Notes: a model not told the origin generated them from the letters alone. A DNA stretch of 64,000 nucleotides from Thalassospira sp. HJ (GCF_000948415.1 NZ_JYII01000006.1:1-64000); one strand, 5' to 3'. Counted from the first letter of the stretch, positions 52,648 through 63,800 are shown. Translations and numbers: made by a program.

Positions 52648-52678
52648 AAAAAAAAGACCACCATTTGGCGGTCTTTTG
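52648..52678. terminator. Bidirectional intrinsic terminator
   Basis: AAAAGACCACC and GGCGGTCTTTT form a stem with one mismatch around ATTT. Between the lipid kinase and the convergent ftsY. Confidence 0.8.
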
Positions 52679-52706
52679 CTTTGCGTATTCTCGCGGCGGG
52701 TCTTGA

Positions 52707-53642
52707 TCAGTCTTCGAGACCAGCCAGACTTCTGGCAAAGGATTTGGCTTCGAACGGACGAAGGTCCTCGGCCGCCTCACCCACGCCAATCGCATGCACC
52801 GGCTTGCCGAATTTTTCGGCCAGTGCGACGACAACGCCACCCTTTGCCGTGCCATCAAGCTTGGTCACGATCAGCCCCGAAACAGCGGTTGCGTCGCCAA
52901 AGGTTTCGACCTGCGAATGGGCGTTCTGACCAGTAGTGGCATCAAGCACCAGAAGCGTGTCATGCGGGGCCGTTTCATCGCGCTTCTTGATCACGCGGAC
53001 GATCTTTTTAAGCTCGTCCATCAGATGCGCCTTGTTCTGCAGGCGCCCGGCCGTATCAATCAGAAGCAGGTCATAATTTTCACGCTGGGCTTGCTCAATC
53101 GCATCAAAGGCCAGACCGGCAGCATCGGCCCCTGTGTCGCGCGCAACCACGGGGCAATCGGTACGTTCACCCCAGACTTTAAGCTGCTCGACCGCGGCGG
53201 CACGGAACGTATCGCCAGCTGCCATCATGACCTTGAGGCCCTGATCCTTGTAGGTTTTGGCAAGCTTGCCGATCGTTGTGGTTTTGCCCGATCCATTCAC
53301 ACCGACAACCAGCACGACATGCGGTTTCTTATTAGAGTCAATCACCAGCGGCTTGGCCACCGGATCAAGAATTTTGGCGACTTCTTCGGAAATGAATTCC
53401 TGGATTTCGGCGGAATCGACTTCCTTGTCAAACCGGGTCTTGGCCAGTTCCGCGCTCAGTTTAGCAGCAGTCGTGACACCAAGGTCGGATGTGATCAGAA
53501 GATCTTCGAATTCCTCAAGCGCGTCATCATCAAGACGGCGCTTGGTGAAGATATCAGAAATACCGGTGGTCAGTTTTGAGGAGGACCGTTTCAGCCCGTC
53601 TTTCAGGCGGCTAAACCAGCTTTTTTTCCCCTCTTCACTCAT
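52707..53642 (-). CDS. ftsY: Signal recognition particle receptor FtsY
   Basis: A 311-residue SRP GTPase that docks ribosome-SRP complexes at the membrane. After a short basic N-terminus (KKSWFSRLKDGLKRS), the four-helix N domain leads to the G domain: P-loop GVNGSGKTTTIGKLA, DTAGRLQNK, and TKLDGTAKGG. The long acidic A domain of E. coli FtsY is absent, as usual in alphaproteobacteria. Its start overlaps the mtaB stop as ATGA. Confidence 0.96.
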   Translation of the reverse strand: MSEEGKKSWFSRLKDGLKRSSSKLTTGISDIFTKRRLDDDALEEFEDLLITSDLGVTTAAKLSAELAKTRFDKEVDSAEIQEFISEEVAKILDPVAKPLVIDSNKKPHVVLVVGVNGSGKTTTIGKLAKTYKDQGLKVMMAAGDTFRAAAVEQLKVWGERTDCPVVARDTGADAAGLAFDAIEQAQRENYDLLLIDTAGRLQNKAHLMDELKKIVRVIKKRDETAPHDTLLVLDATTGQNAHSQVETFGDATAVSGLIVTKLDGTAKGGVVVALAEKFGKPVHAIGVGEAAEDLRPFEAKSFARSLAGLED

Positions 53643-54886
53643 CCCGCAAGCTCCGCAATCAGTTTTCCATCTTCAAGGCCGGTTACCTTGGCCTTGGCTA
53701 TTGTGCCCGGTTCTATCACGCGATCCAGCAGAACGGGAGCAAAATGCTCCGTATGGCCGGTATTTTCCTTTTCAACCAACACATTCTCGACCATCCCGAT
53801 GCGCGATTGCAGGAACTTGTTGAGCTGAACTTCACCCGCTTCGCGAAGGGCACTTGCGCGTTCCTTGCGCAGGTCCTTGGGCACCTGCGGCATTTTGGCA
53901 GCCGGCGTACCCGGGCGCGAAGAATACGGGAAGACGTGCAGATAAATCAGGCCGCATTCATCGACCAGACGCAGGGTATTTTCCGCCATTTCATCGGTCT
54001 CGGTCGGGAAACCGGCAATGATGTCGGCGCCAAATGTCACATCCGGGCGCAGATCACGGACCTTTTTGCAGAAATCAACAACGTCCTGACGCAGATGGCG
54101 GCGCTTCATACGCTTTAGCACCATGTCATCGCCGGCCTGCAGGCTGATATGCATGTGCGGCATCAGGCGCGACTCTGTTTCGATCAGACGAAACAGGTCT
54201 TCATCAACCTCGACCGGATCAATCGATGAAATACGCAAACGCGGCAGTTCGGGCACCTGTGCCAGAAGACGACGCGACATCTGGCCCAGTGTCGGCTGCC
54301 CCGGAAGATCATGACCATAGGACGTGATGTCGACCCCGGTCAAAACCACTTCGCCATAGCCATTGGCGACCAGTTCACGGACCTGGCTTACGATTTCACC
54401 CATCGGCACACTGCGTGAATTGCCGCGGCCATAGGGAATGATACAGAAGGTGCAGCGATGATCGCAGCCATTCTGAACCTGAACAAAGGCGCGTGCTCGG
54501 CCTTCAAAGCCGGATACAAGATGACTTGCGGTTTCTTCGACCGACATGATGTCGTTGACGACAACGCGTTCATGTTCGGGCAACATGAAGGTTTCGGCCT
54601 TCATCTTGGCATCGTTGCCAAAGATGCGGTCGATTTCGCCCATATTGGCGAACTTGTCCGGATTGACCTGAACCGCACAGCCGGTGACAAAAATCTTGGC
54701 ATCCGGGTTTTCGCGGCGCAGACGGCGAATGCTTTGGCGCGCCTGGCGTTCGGCCTCGGTCGTGACCGCACAGGTATTGATGATGATGGCATCATCAAGC
54801 CCGGCAGTTTTGGCATGGTCGCGCATCACCTCGGATTCATAGGTGTTAAGGCGACAACCAAATGTGACGACACGCGGCTCTTTCAT
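53639..54886 (-). CDS. mtaB: tRNA t6A37 methylthiotransferase MtaB
   Basis: A radical-SAM enzyme converting t6A to ms2t6A at position 37 of tRNAs. The 415-residue protein has the N-terminal UPF0004 domain with cysteines in TFGCRLNTYES and IINTCAVT, the radical-SAM cluster CDHRCTFC in the middle and a short TRAM domain at the end. The ATG at 54886 (MKEPRVVTFG) is chosen; a start at 54940 would add an unconserved basic segment. It is coupled to ftsY by a four-base overlap, a pairing common in alphaproteobacteria. Confidence 0.94.
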   Translation of the reverse strand: MKEPRVVTFGCRLNTYESEVMRDHAKTAGLDDAIIINTCAVTTEAERQARQSIRRLRRENPDAKIFVTGCAVQVNPDKFANMGEIDRIFGNDAKMKAETFMLPEHERVVVNDIMSVEETASHLVSGFEGRARAFVQVQNGCDHRCTFCIIPYGRGNSRSVPMGEIVSQVRELVANGYGEVVLTGVDITSYGHDLPGQPTLGQMSRRLLAQVPELPRLRISSIDPVEVDEDLFRLIETESRLMPHMHISLQAGDDMVLKRMKRRHLRQDVVDFCKKVRDLRPDVTFGADIIAGFPTETDEMAENTLRLVDECGLIYLHVFPYSSRPGTPAAKMPQVPKDLRKERASALREAGEVQLNKFLQSRIGMVENVLVEKENTGHTEHFAPVLLDRVIEPGTIAKAKVTGLEDGKLIAELAG

Positions 54887-54967
54887 GCTCGGTCTTCTGC
54901 GATCCAAAGTTCGAATTCGGGAATATTTCCGCCAGCGCAATTCAAAAAGGATGCTGCAAGTGCGGAA

Positions 54968-54998
54968 CGCCCGGCAAGGACATTATCCTTGCCGGGCG
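54968..54998. other. Strong hairpin upstream of mtaB without T-run
   Basis: A perfect 13-bp stem (CGCCCGGCAAGGA / TCCTTGCCGGGCG) with a five-base loop, between the diguanylate cyclase stop and mtaB. No T-run follows on either strand, so it may be a weak terminator or an RNA element of the mtaB leader. Confidence 0.5.
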
Positions 54999-55121
54999 CT
55001 GGTTACATACGCTTTTGAACGCTTCAATGCAAGTCTGCGCCCCTCATGGCACACATGCAACAGGCGCGCAAATCATCGCCTGACATCCGATCAAAGGTTG
55101 GAAATACGCACGCGCAAGGCA

Positions 55122-56144
55122 CTAGGCCGCGCAGTTGCGGTTCCGGCCTTCTTTCTTGGCGCGATAAAGGGCACTGTCGGCGCGATCAATAAGCTTGGCC
55201 CCGCCCTCCTTGGCAACATATTCGGCAACACCGATCGATATGGTCATCTGACCAAACGAAATGCCCGATTGTTTGGCCTTGATTTCGCGTGCCGCGATAC
55301 GCTTGCTCATATCATTTGCCAATAACATGGCATCTGCTACTGGCGTTTGCGGCAATAGAATAGCAAATTCGTCTCCGCCATAACGTGCAACTATGTCGCG
55401 TCCTTTGACGTTGGCTTTCAGCATGGAGGCAATCAGCACAAGAATTTCGTCGCCGATGCGATGACCAAACCGATCGTTAACCGCCTTGAACTGATCAAGA
55501 TCGACAATCATCACACAGAACGATTCAGGTTGCTTCGCCGAATCATATTCGGACACCAGCAAACCGAGCTGCTCTTCGAAATACATCCGGTTGGAAACAA
55601 GCGTCAGGCCGTCGGTATAAGATCGCTCGCGCGCTTCTTCGAGTTCGCGCTGCAAACGCGCAACCTTGCCAAGGTAGCGATCAAGGCGTTGATGCAAACC
55701 TTCAACGGCTTGCTGCATCTGGTCGGTCTTCTGAATAATCTCGCCAAGAACCGGATTGACTTCTTTGTGGTTCTTGAGCGTTTCAAGAGACCGCCCAAGC
55801 AAGGCAGAATATTCCTCGAACCCTTTGCGCGCCGTGGTCAGGCATTCATCGCTGCTTTCTACAAGCTCAGAAAAATCTTCTATCCCGCGCTGCAGGAAAT
55901 CGGCAGCCTGGCGGTCAAAGATATAGCGATAGTAAAGCTGGAGCAGCATATCCTCGGCCAGTTCATCACCACCGGCCTGCACAGCATCAATCACCCGAAG
56001 GATTTCCGGGTTTTCCTCGGCGAAATAGACAAACCAGACATGGTAAAGCTCAGGCGTCGGGCGCAATCCGCGCTCGCGCAGGGCCTTAAGCGTCGCTTCG
56101 GCATGATCCCAATGGCGGGAAATCTGATGGTCCGCTGTGGTCAC
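55122..56144 (-). CDS. GGDEF diguanylate cyclase, cytoplasmic
   Basis: A 340-residue protein without membrane segments. Residues 1-150 are a helical sensor or dimerisation region of unknown ligand, followed by a coiled coil and a complete GGDEF domain (RDIVARYGGDEFAILLPQ). The catalytic motif is intact, so it should make cyclic di-GMP. The inhibitory RxxD site upstream reads KGRD, so product feedback may be reduced. The start is the ATG at 56144. No partner EAL domain nearby. Confidence 0.9.
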   Translation of the reverse strand: MTTADHQISRHWDHAEATLKALRERGLRPTPELYHVWFVYFAEENPEILRVIDAVQAGGDELAEDMLLQLYYRYIFDRQAADFLQRGIEDFSELVESSDECLTTARKGFEEYSALLGRSLETLKNHKEVNPVLGEIIQKTDQMQQAVEGLHQRLDRYLGKVARLQRELEEARERSYTDGLTLVSNRMYFEEQLGLLVSEYDSAKQPESFCVMIVDLDQFKAVNDRFGHRIGDEILVLIASMLKANVKGRDIVARYGGDEFAILLPQTPVADAMLLANDMSKRIAAREIKAKQSGISFGQMTISIGVAEYVAKEGGAKLIDRADSALYRAKKEGRNRNCAA

Positions 56145-56296
56145 AACGGGTGCTCCGAGCTCGTGTTTTCAGTAGAAATATCAAGGCGTTACGCGTTAAC
56201 CGCATAATGATTGGCCTCAACATACCCCAAATTGCCCAGCGGAGCCAGATATACGTCGAATTAAACTAACCGAAAGTGTCGGTCGACCATCGACCT

Positions 56297-57226
56297 TTAG
56301 TTACCCCGGATCATCGTACCGGCACCGCGTTCGGTGAACAGCTCAAGCAGAACTGCATGCGGTGCACGCCCATCAACGATCACAGCGGCTTCGACCCCGT
56401 TTTCAACGGCATCCATGCAGGTTTCCGTTTTCGGGATCATCCCGCCCTGAATGGTGCCATCGGCAATCATAGCATTGATGTGGGCGGTGTCGGCGTCCCG
56501 TACAAGGTTCTTGTCCTGATCAAGGATGCCTTTTACGTCAGTCAGCATGTAAAGGCGGCTTGCGCCAACGGCCTTGGCAATCGCACCTGCAGCGGTATCG
56601 GCATTGATATTGTAGGTCTGACCATCTTCGCCCACACCAATAGGCGAGATCACCGGAATGATGTCGGTATCTGCAAAGCAATCAAGAACGTGCGGATTGA
56701 CCTTCACCGGCTCGCCAACGAAACCAAGATCAAGAACCTTCTCGATATTGCTTTCGGGATCGCGTTTGGTGCGGGTCAGTTTGCGCGCAGTAATCAGGTT
56801 CGCATCCTTGCCACACAGGCCAACGCCAACGCCGCCGGCGGCATTGATGTTTGACACGATTTCCTTGTTGATCTTGCCCGCCAGCACCATTTCGACAACG
56901 TCAATGGTCTGCTGATCGGTTACGCGTAGGCCATCAACGAATTCGGACTGGATGTTGAGCTGCTTGAGCATCTGACCAATCTGCGGGCCACCGCCATGCA
57001 CCACAATCGGGTTCATGCCAACCTGTTTGAGCAGCACCATGTCGAGCGCAAACAAACGCGCCAGCTCCGGATCACCCATGGCATGACCGCCATATTTGAC
57101 CACGATTTTCTGACCGTTAAACCGGCGCATAAAGGGAAGAGCCTCGGAAAGCACTTTTGCGCGCGCCAGCATGCGATAGGCACTGGCTTCCGAATTGTCT
57201 TCTTCAGAACGGATTTCTTCGTTCAT
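56297..57226 (-). CDS. argB: Acetylglutamate kinase
   Basis: Phosphorylates N-acetyl-L-glutamate in arginine synthesis. The 309-residue protein has the amino acid kinase fold: [40 protein letters not shown] and LTDVKGIL are standard. The N-terminal 20 acidic residues ([14 protein letters not shown]) are an extension typical of arginine-sensitive ArgB. It lies 39 bases after engB and continues the yidC-engB operon, an arrangement usual in this class. Confidence 0.95.
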   Translation of the reverse strand: MNEEIRSEEDNSEASAYRMLARAKVLSEALPFMRRFNGQKIVVKYGGHAMGDPELARLFALDMVLLKQVGMNPIVVHGGGPQIGQMLKQLNIQSEFVDGLRVTDQQTIDVVEMVLAGKINKEIVSNINAAGGVGVGLCGKDANLITARKLTRTKRDPESNIEKVLDLGFVGEPVKVNPHVLDCFADTDIIPVISPIGVGEDGQTYNINADTAAGAIAKAVGASRLYMLTDVKGILDQDKNLVRDADTAHINAMIADGTIQGGMIPKTETCMDAVENGVEAAVIVDGRAPHAVLLELFTERGAGTMIRGN

Positions 57227-57265
57227 TTCACTTCCCCATTTTGTCGCACGGTAAAGCTGGCAGCC

Positions 57266-57928
57266 TCAGAGCAGAGTGGAAATCTCTGCCCGCAGCTCGG
57301 CAAGTCCGGTATTTTTCTCGCTCGAAGTCGCAAAAATCTGTGGCATGGCGGCCGGATGTTTGACCAATCCGTCGACCACTTCCTTGATCCGCTTTTCAAG
57401 CTGACCCTTTTTTAGCTTGTCTGACTTGGTCAGCACAACCTGATAAGGTACTGCGGCCTCATCAAGCAGCTTCATCATATCCTCATCGGCCTTTTTGAAG
57501 CCATGTCTGGAATCGATCAGGACAAATACACGGCGCAGCGTAACACGCCCGCGCAGATACTGTTTGATCAGCGCATGCCAGGTATCAACGATGTCCTTGG
57601 GTGCTTGGGCAAACCCATAGCCCGGCAGATCCACGACATAGCAGGCACCATCAAGATCGAAATAGTTCAGCTGCTGGGTACGCCCCGGCGTGTTCGATGT
57701 ACGCGCAATATCCTTGCGCCCGGTGATCGCGTTGATCAGGCTGGACTTGCCCACATTCGAGCGACCGGCAAAGCAAATCTCGGTCTTTTCCTCAGGCGGG
57801 AGCTGTTCAAGCTGAGCCACACCAAGAACAAAGTTAACCGGGCGGCTAAAAAGCTTCCGCCCGGCTTCGATCACTGAGTCTTCATGCGTCGGAATAGCAG
57901 TTGCCGACGGCAGGTTTTCTTGTGTCAT
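57266..57928 (-). CDS. engB: Ribosome biogenesis GTP-binding protein EngB (YsxC/YihA)
   Basis: A 220-residue GTPase needed for 50S assembly. G1 is [10 protein letters not shown]2 lies in [13 protein letters not shown]3 is DLPGYGFAQ and G4 is TKSD. The ATG at 57928 with AGGA six bases upstream is used; a start further up at 58060 would overlap yidC and be unconserved. Sits between yidC and argB in the same direction. Confidence 0.95.
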   Translation of the reverse strand: MTQENLPSATAIPTHEDSVIEAGRKLFSRPVNFVLGVAQLEQLPPEEKTEICFAGRSNVGKSSLINAITGRKDIARTSNTPGRTQQLNYFDLDGACYVVDLPGYGFAQAPKDIVDTWHALIKQYLRGRVTLRRVFVLIDSRHGFKKADEDMMKLLDEAAVPYQVVLTKSDKLKKGQLEKRIKEVVDGLVKHPAAMPQIFATSSEKNTGLAELRAEISTLL

Positions 57929-57999
57929 CGTCTTTCCTTCCCCGATTGATCGGGGATGCTCCCCGAAGGGAAGGTCAACCCGTGAAGGGTAGATGGGGA

Positions 58000-59706
58000 T
58001 TACATCCCCATCTTGTACATGATGTAGCGCTGCTGTGCGATTGACAGCAGGTTGTTCCATGCCCAGTAAATCACCAGGCCTGCCGGGAAGCTTGCCAGCA
58101 TGAAGGTAAAGATGAACGGCAGGAACATCATGATCTTCGCCTGGGTCGGATCAGCCGGAGCCGGGTTCAGTTTCTGCTGCAGGAACATGGTAATACCCAT
58201 GATCAGCGGCCAGATACCAATCATCAGCATCTGCGGCGGATCCCAAGGGATCAGACCAAACAGGTTAAACAGCGAGGTCGGATCTGGTGCCGACAAATCC
58301 TGAATCCAGCCAAAGAAAGGCGCATGGCGCATTTCAATGCTGACAAACAGAACCTTGTAAAGCGCGAAGAAGACCGGGATCTGAACAACGATCGGCAAGC
58401 ATCCGGACGCCGGATTGATCTTTTCACGCTTATAGAGCGCCATCATTTCCTGCTGCTGACGCTGACGATCATCCTTGAACTTCTCGCGCATCTCGGTGAT
58501 CTGCGGCTGCAGCTTTTTCATCGCACTCATCGATTTGTACGACTTGTTGGCCAGCGGGAACATGATCGCCTTGATGATGACCGTGATCACCAGAATCGAG
58601 ACACCAAAGTTGCCAACCAGATGATAGAGCCACTGCAGGAACAGGAAGAACGGCTTGGTCAGGAAGTAGAACCAGCCAAAGTCAATCGCGAGATCGAAGT
58701 TGGTGATCCCGTAATCTTTGGCATAGGTATCAAGCAGGGTGACTTCCTTTGCACCGGCAAACAGGCGGGTCTCCGCCACACCTTCGGAGCCGGATGCGAT
58801 GGTACGCGGGGCACCAAGGTAGTCTGTCTGATACTTGTCGGAATTTTCCGCAACATGGTGGCTAAAGCGCGTGGTCAGTTCCTCGTCCGAGGACGGTGCC
58901 AACGCAACCAGCCAATATTTATCGGTGATACCAAGCCAGCCACCGGTGGTTTTCTGCTCGACCGCACCGTCATCGGCCAGATCGTCATAATCGATCTCGG
59001 TAAGCGTACCGTCGATCACACCAAGCGGGCCTTCGTGCAGGATATAGAAACCGGCAGTCTGCGGCTTGTTCTTGCGCGAAATCAGGCCATACGGATACAG
59101 AACGACATCGCCGCCTGTATTGTTGACGACCGACTGGTTGACGGTGAACAGATAGTTCTCGTCAATCGCGATCTCACGTTTGAAAGTCAGGCCTTCACCG
59201 TTATCCCAGGTCAGCGTGACCGGGCTGTCAGGTGTCAGCAATTCGCTGTTTGCGGTCCATTCGGTGTCGCTGCTTGGCAGCGCCATACCGCTTTTCGCAC
59301 CGACCCAGCCGAACTCCGCAAAATAGGCATCATTGCTGCCGGTCGGGTTCAGAACGTGGATCAGCGGGCTGTCGTCTTCTTCGGTCTCGCGATAATCCTG
59401 AAGCTGGATATCGTCGATCACACCCCCAACAAGACGAATCGAACCTTCGACACGCGGGGTATCAATCTTGATGCGAGGCGACTTGGCCAGCGCGTCTTCG
59501 CGCTTGACGGCCGGAACGGCGGGTTGGCCGCCTGGTACGGCCGGACCGGATACCTGCGGCGTGTTGGTTCCGTCCGCATTCAGCTGTTCGCGAACCTGCG
59601 CTTCACGAACCTGAGGATCAGGCTCGGGCGCAAAGAAGAATTGCCACCCGATAAGAATCACAACTGCCGATGCAATTGCTACCCACAGGTTACGTTGTTC
59701 GTTCAT
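58000..59706 (-). CDS. yidC: Membrane protein insertase YidC
   Basis: A 568-residue inner-membrane insertase that works alone or with SecYEG. Features in order: N-terminal TM ([20 protein letters not shown]), a large periplasmic beta-domain, and five C-terminal TMs with [40 protein letters not shown] and a short basic tail. Part of the conserved rpmH-rnpA-yidD-yidC-engB row. A long open frame on the opposite strand is a shadow. Confidence 0.97.
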   Translation of the reverse strand: MNEQRNLWVAIASAVVILIGWQFFFAPEPDPQVREAQVREQLNADGTNTPQVSGPAVPGGQPAVPAVKREDALAKSPRIKIDTPRVEGSIRLVGGVIDDIQLQDYRETEEDDSPLIHVLNPTGSNDAYFAEFGWVGAKSGMALPSSDTEWTANSELLTPDSPVTLTWDNGEGLTFKREIAIDENYLFTVNQSVVNNTGGDVVLYPYGLISRKNKPQTAGFYILHEGPLGVIDGTLTEIDYDDLADDGAVEQKTTGGWLGITDKYWLVALAPSSDEELTTRFSHHVAENSDKYQTDYLGAPRTIASGSEGVAETRLFAGAKEVTLLDTYAKDYGITNFDLAIDFGWFYFLTKPFFLFLQWLYHLVGNFGVSILVITVIIKAIMFPLANKSYKSMSAMKKLQPQITEMREKFKDDRQRQQQEMMALYKREKINPASGCLPIVVQIPVFFALYKVLFVSIEMRHAPFFGWIQDLSAPDPTSLFNLFGLIPWDPPQMLMIGIWPLIMGITMFLQQKLNPAPADPTQAKIMMFLPFIFTFMLASFPAGLVIYWAWNNLLSIAQQRYIMYKMGM

Positions 59707-59751
59707 CGCCTCTTTCCGCTTTTTTCAGCCAGCAGGTGCCGACCGCATATT

Positions 59752-60060
59752 CTATTTACATGACGAAAGCGCCGGGGACTGGTTTTCACCATCCGACGAC
59801 GCTTTGTTCTGTTCACAGCCACATCCGGGCACGGGATCATAACCATGACCACCCCATGGATGGCAACGCATTATCCGTTTAAATCCCATCCAGCCGCCTT
59901 TTAATGCACCATGACGGGCCAATGCTTCGAGCATAAAAGCCGAACAGGTCGGCTGATAACGGCACGACCACCCGATATATGGCGACAAAAACAGCTGATA
60001 GCCGCGAACTGCGACTTGAAGAAGACGGGCAAAAAAACCGGGAGCACGCATTTCTGTCAT
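59752..60060 (-). CDS. yidD: Membrane protein insertion efficiency factor YidD
   Basis: A 102-residue membrane-associated protein. The conserved core [32 protein letters not shown] and [17 protein letters not shown] is present, plus a 20-residue polar tail. It assists insertion at YidC. The ATG at 60060 overlaps the rnpA stop as ATGA; a second ATG is three codons in. Confidence 0.95.
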   Translation of the reverse strand: MTEMRAPGFFARLLQVAVRGYQLFLSPYIGWSCRYQPTCSAFMLEALARHGALKGGWMGFKRIMRCHPWGGHGYDPVPGCGCEQNKASSDGENQSPALSSCK

Positions 60061-60518
60061 TTTCCCTGGTCTCCTGCCTTCGTCGAACCGACTGGCTTGC
60101 GGTTGCCCCGTCCTTTGTTCGGACGGCGCGCATCAGGCGCAGACGGCTTGGCATCAGGAACCCGACGCAGGGCAAAACGCATATCATCAATCAGCTTTTC
60201 AAACGGCCGATCAATGGTCTGTGCACGACCGATCACGACATAATCCCAACCGGGCAATGCGTGTTCGCTCATCAATTGCTCTGCCACAGCACGCAAACGC
60301 CGCCGAACGCGATTGCGGACGACGGCCTTTCCCACCTTTTTGGTGACGGTAAACCCGACTCGTGCGAGTCGGTCTTCACCGGCGTATTCTATGTCCGGTT
60401 TGATCCCCGGCCGCGGTGCGCCCTGCAGGATCAATCCCTGTGTAACCCATTTCCGGCGGGTGCCCGCAACGCGGAGAAACTCCGCCCGCTTTTTAAGGCG
60501 TTCCACCGAAACGGTCAC
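60057..60518 (-). CDS. rnpA: Ribonuclease P protein component
   Basis: A 153-residue protein subunit of RNase P that helps process tRNA 5' ends. [10 protein letters not shown] and the basic signature [15 protein letters not shown] are canonical. The last 35 residues form an extra basic, Pro/Lys/Arg-rich tail. It starts four bases after the rpmH stop and overlaps yidD. Confidence 0.94.
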   Translation of the reverse strand: MTVSVERLKKRAEFLRVAGTRRKWVTQGLILQGAPRPGIKPDIEYAGEDRLARVGFTVTKKVGKAVVRNRVRRRLRAVAEQLMSEHALPGWDYVVIGRAQTIDRPFEKLIDDMRFALRRVPDAKPSAPDARRPNKGRGNRKPVGSTKAGDQGK

Positions 60519-60522
60519 AACA

Positions 60523-60657
60523 TTAGGCCGACAGACGCTTGCGGCCCTTGGCGCGGCGTGCGGTCAGCACACGGCGGCCACCGACGGTCGCGCTGCGGGA
60601 ACGGAAGCCGTGGCGGCGTTTCCGTACGAGTTTGCTTGGCTGGTAGGTGCGCTTCAC
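60523..60657 (-). CDS. rpmH: 50S ribosomal protein L34
   Basis: A 44-codon gene read directly from the minus strand. The product begins [20 protein letters not shown] and continues with [20 protein letters not shown], the complete L34 sequence pattern. The start is GTG at 60657 with CGGAG nine bases upstream. It heads the rnpA-yidD-yidC operon and has a near-consensus sigma-70 promoter 50-80 bases upstream. Confidence 0.97.
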   Translation of the reverse strand: MKRTYQPSKLVRKRRHGFRSRSATVGGRRVLTARRAKGRKRLSA

Positions 60658-60707
60658 TGCACTTACTCCGTTCTAAATAAGGTAATCCGATAAAATTCAA
60701 GGTCCGC

Positions 60708-60736
60708 TGTATAGGGCTTCACACCAGAGCTGTCAA
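60708..60736 (-). promoter_or_regulatory. Sigma-70 promoter of rpmH
   Basis: On the minus strand TTGACA (60736-60731), 17 bases, TATACA (60713-60708). This is the best housekeeping promoter seen in the window and is correctly placed for rpmH. Confidence 0.85.
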
Positions 60737-60759
60737 CTCGTGACAGGGCATTTACCCCC

Positions 60760-60800
60760 AGAAAACCGGCAATGCCGCCGGGATTTCGTCCCGACGGCAT
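60760..60800 (-). terminator. Probable terminator of the RTX protein gene
   Basis: ATGCCG-C-CGGGA pairs with TCCCG-A-CGGCAT (one mismatch) around TTTCG, followed on the minus strand by GGTTTTC. It lies 17 bases past the stop and upstream of the rpmH promoter. The T-run is short, so read-through is possible. Confidence 0.6.
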
Positions 60801-60816
60801 CCGAATAGTGAATTCG

Positions 60817-63800
60817 TCACCACTCGATACGTTCGACATTGGAGAATGTCAACTCGGAACCGTCGGAAAATACGATTGTTCCCGACGAATCGGTGCTGAG
60901 TTCAAAAGAGCTGCCCTTGCTCTTGGTGATCTCGCCTTCATCAAGGACCAGTGTCCAGTCGCTCGAGTCGATATCGCCGCCGCCGACCCCGTGCAGTTCG
61001 ATGGTATCCGTGGTCCAGCCGTTGGCACCGCCATCAACATGATCATTGCCATCGCCCATGTTGAAGATGAACAGATCCGACCCACCGCCGCCATACAGGC
61101 TGTCATCGCCAATGCCACCGATCAGGGTGTCGTCACCCTCACCACCGAGCAGCATGTCGTTACCAGCCCCGCCGATCAGCATGTCATCGCCAGCACCGCC
61201 CAGAAGGCTGTCATTGCCGTCACCACCATCGAGCGTGTCGTCACCACCGCCACCATCGAGCGTATCGTTGCCAGCTCCGCCAAAGAACGTGTCTTCCCCC
61301 CAACCGGCTGTCAGGGTGTCATCACCGGCACCGCCGTCAAACTCGTTATCACCACCATCTGCATTGAGGATGTCATTGCCATCGCCGCCATAGAAGGTGT
61401 CATCGCCCCAGGCACCGTGGATCGAGTCATCGCCACCACCGCCCCAGACGGTGTTGCGGCCATCCCCGGCATCGATGTTGTCGTTACCGTCGCCTGCGGA
61501 GATCGTATCCTTGTCGCTTCCGGTCGTGATGGTGTCATCACCACTGCCGGTATCGATGGTATTGCGGCCTCCTCCGCCATAGACGGTGTTATCACCGTCC
61601 CCGGCGTCGATCACGTCATCGCCCGACCCGGTCATGATGGTGTCATCACCGATCCCGGACGTGATGGTGTTCTTGCCTTCACCGACATTGATATAGTTGT
61701 CGCCATCGCCGGCACTGATGGTGTCATTGCCGCTACCGGCGAGGATGCTGTCATCGCCGGATCCGGTGGTGATGTCATTGCGGCCTTCTCCGGCACTGAC
61801 ATAGTTGTCACCGTCGCCGCCCAGAATCGTGTCATCACCACTTCCGGCATAGAGGCTGTCATCGCCAGCACCGGTTTCGATGTAGTTGCGGCCCTCACCA
61901 GCATAAACAATGTTGTCACCAGCACTTGACGTGATGGTGTCACGGTCACTGCCGCCGGTGATATAGTCATTGCCGGTGCCGCCATCGATGGTGTTACGGC
62001 CTTCACCGCCATGCAGGGTATCATCCCCGCCACCGCCATAGATCGTGTCGTCACCACCATCGCCGGTGACGCTGTCATCGCCCTCACCGGCATAGATGAC
62101 GTCATCACCCTCGCCGGCCCAGATCGTATCGTTGCCGGCATTGGTGCTAATCGTGTCATCACCGTTGTTGCCACCGACGGTGTCGTTGCCCGATCCGGTT
62201 TCGATCTCACCATCATCATTCGGGTCCCAGATGACTTCATCTTCGTCCTGAACTTCGTCAAAGGTGACTTCAAGAATGGCCGTCGTGGTCGCGGTATCTT
62301 CGCCATCGCGCGACTGGACCGAAACGGTCAGTTCGAACGTGCCGGAATAATCGCTGGCCGCCGTAATCGTCAGGCCCGACAGTTGGGCCGGTGTCAGCGT
62401 CCAGGTACCATCACCATTATTCGTCCCGGCCGACAGGCTTGCGCCATCGGGCACGCCACTAATGGTGACGGTCAGGGTCTCACTGGAATCGGTGACCGCA
62501 GCATCGATATCAAGGGCAACGGCGGTGCCTTCGTCCCCGCTGGCATCCTCGACATCAAGCGTTGGCGTATCTGCCACACCGGCAACATCAACCGTGATCG
62601 TATCACTGAGACTGTTGGTATCGCTGCCATCGGTCGAGGTCACCGTGATACCAAGATCAAACGAACCGGAATAATCTTCGGCTGGCGTAATTGTCAGGCC
62701 TTCAAGATCGCCCGGGCTCAACGTCCAGGTGCCATCACCATTGTTGGTCCCAGCCGACAGGCTCGCGCCATCTGGCACGCCGGAAACCGTGATGGTCATG
62801 GTTTCCGAACTGTCAGTCAGGCCGGCATCAATATCGATCGCGATATCCGTATCTTCGTCACCAGCGATATCCGACACATCAAGTGTCGGCGCATCGGCAA
62901 CGCCAGCAACATCCACGGTGATGGTATCGCTAACCGTCGCCGTATCGGCGCCATCGGTCGAAGTCACACTGACGGAAAGGTCGAACGATCCGGAATAGTC
63001 CTCGGCCGGTGTAACGGTAAGCCCCTCAAGGTCTGCCGGCGCCAGGCTCCAGGTCCCATCGCCATTATCGGTACCGGCCGACAGGCTGGCGCCATCCGGA
63101 ACGCCGGAAATCGTCACAGACAGAACTTCCGACGCATCCGAAAACCCCGCTGCAATATCAAGTGCAATATCACTGTCTTCCGACCCAGAAGCATCGCTGA
63201 CATCCAAAGTCGGTGTATCAGCAACTCCGGCCACATCCACAGTGATCGTGTCACTCACACTGGCAACATCTTCACCGTCGGCGGAAACCGCCGTAATGCT
63301 CAAGTCGAACGAACCGCTGAAGTCTTCAGCCGGCGTAATCGTCAGACCTTCAAGCTGCTCCGAACCCAGCGTCCAGGTGCCGTCACCATTATCCGCACCT
63401 GCAGACAGGGTCGCGCCATCCGGAACACCGCTAATGGTGACCGTCAGTGTCTCGGAGCTATCCGTCAAGCCTGCATCAATATCCAATGCAATCGCGCTGT
63501 CTTCGCTACCGCTCGCATCAGAGACGTCGAGGGTCGGCGCATCCGCAACACCGGCAACATCGACCATGACGGTATCTGTAACCGACGCAATATCAATTCC
63601 GTCCTGAGTACTTGCCGTGATCTCAAGGTCAAAACTACCACTGAAATCAGATGGAGGCGTAACGCTCAGGCCTTCCAGTTCTCCACCAGTCAAAGTCCAC
63701 GTGCCGTCTCCATTGTCCGTACCGGCGGACAGGGATGCACCTTCTGGTACACCGCTGATCGTGATGGTCAAACTCTCGCTGGAATCAGCTAGTCCTGCGT

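Noticed and set aside
58324-59763. 479-codon plus-strand frame opposite yidC
   Set aside because: Shadow of yidC, whose protein is complete and typical on the other strand.
60772-61929. Plus-strand open frame rich in Val/Ile/Ala/Thr across the RTX array
   Set aside because: It is the reverse reading of the GGxGxD repeats; the minus-strand RTX frame is unmistakable.
61063-62196. Regular short repeats that might be a CRISPR array
   Set aside because: The 27-bp periodicity is uninterrupted coding for nonapeptides, without distinct repeats and unique spacers and without cas genes.
62011-63792. Long plus-strand open frame antisense to the beta-sandwich repeats
   Set aside because: It arises from codon bias in the repetitive minus-strand gene; its product has no sensible domains and no ribosome binding site.
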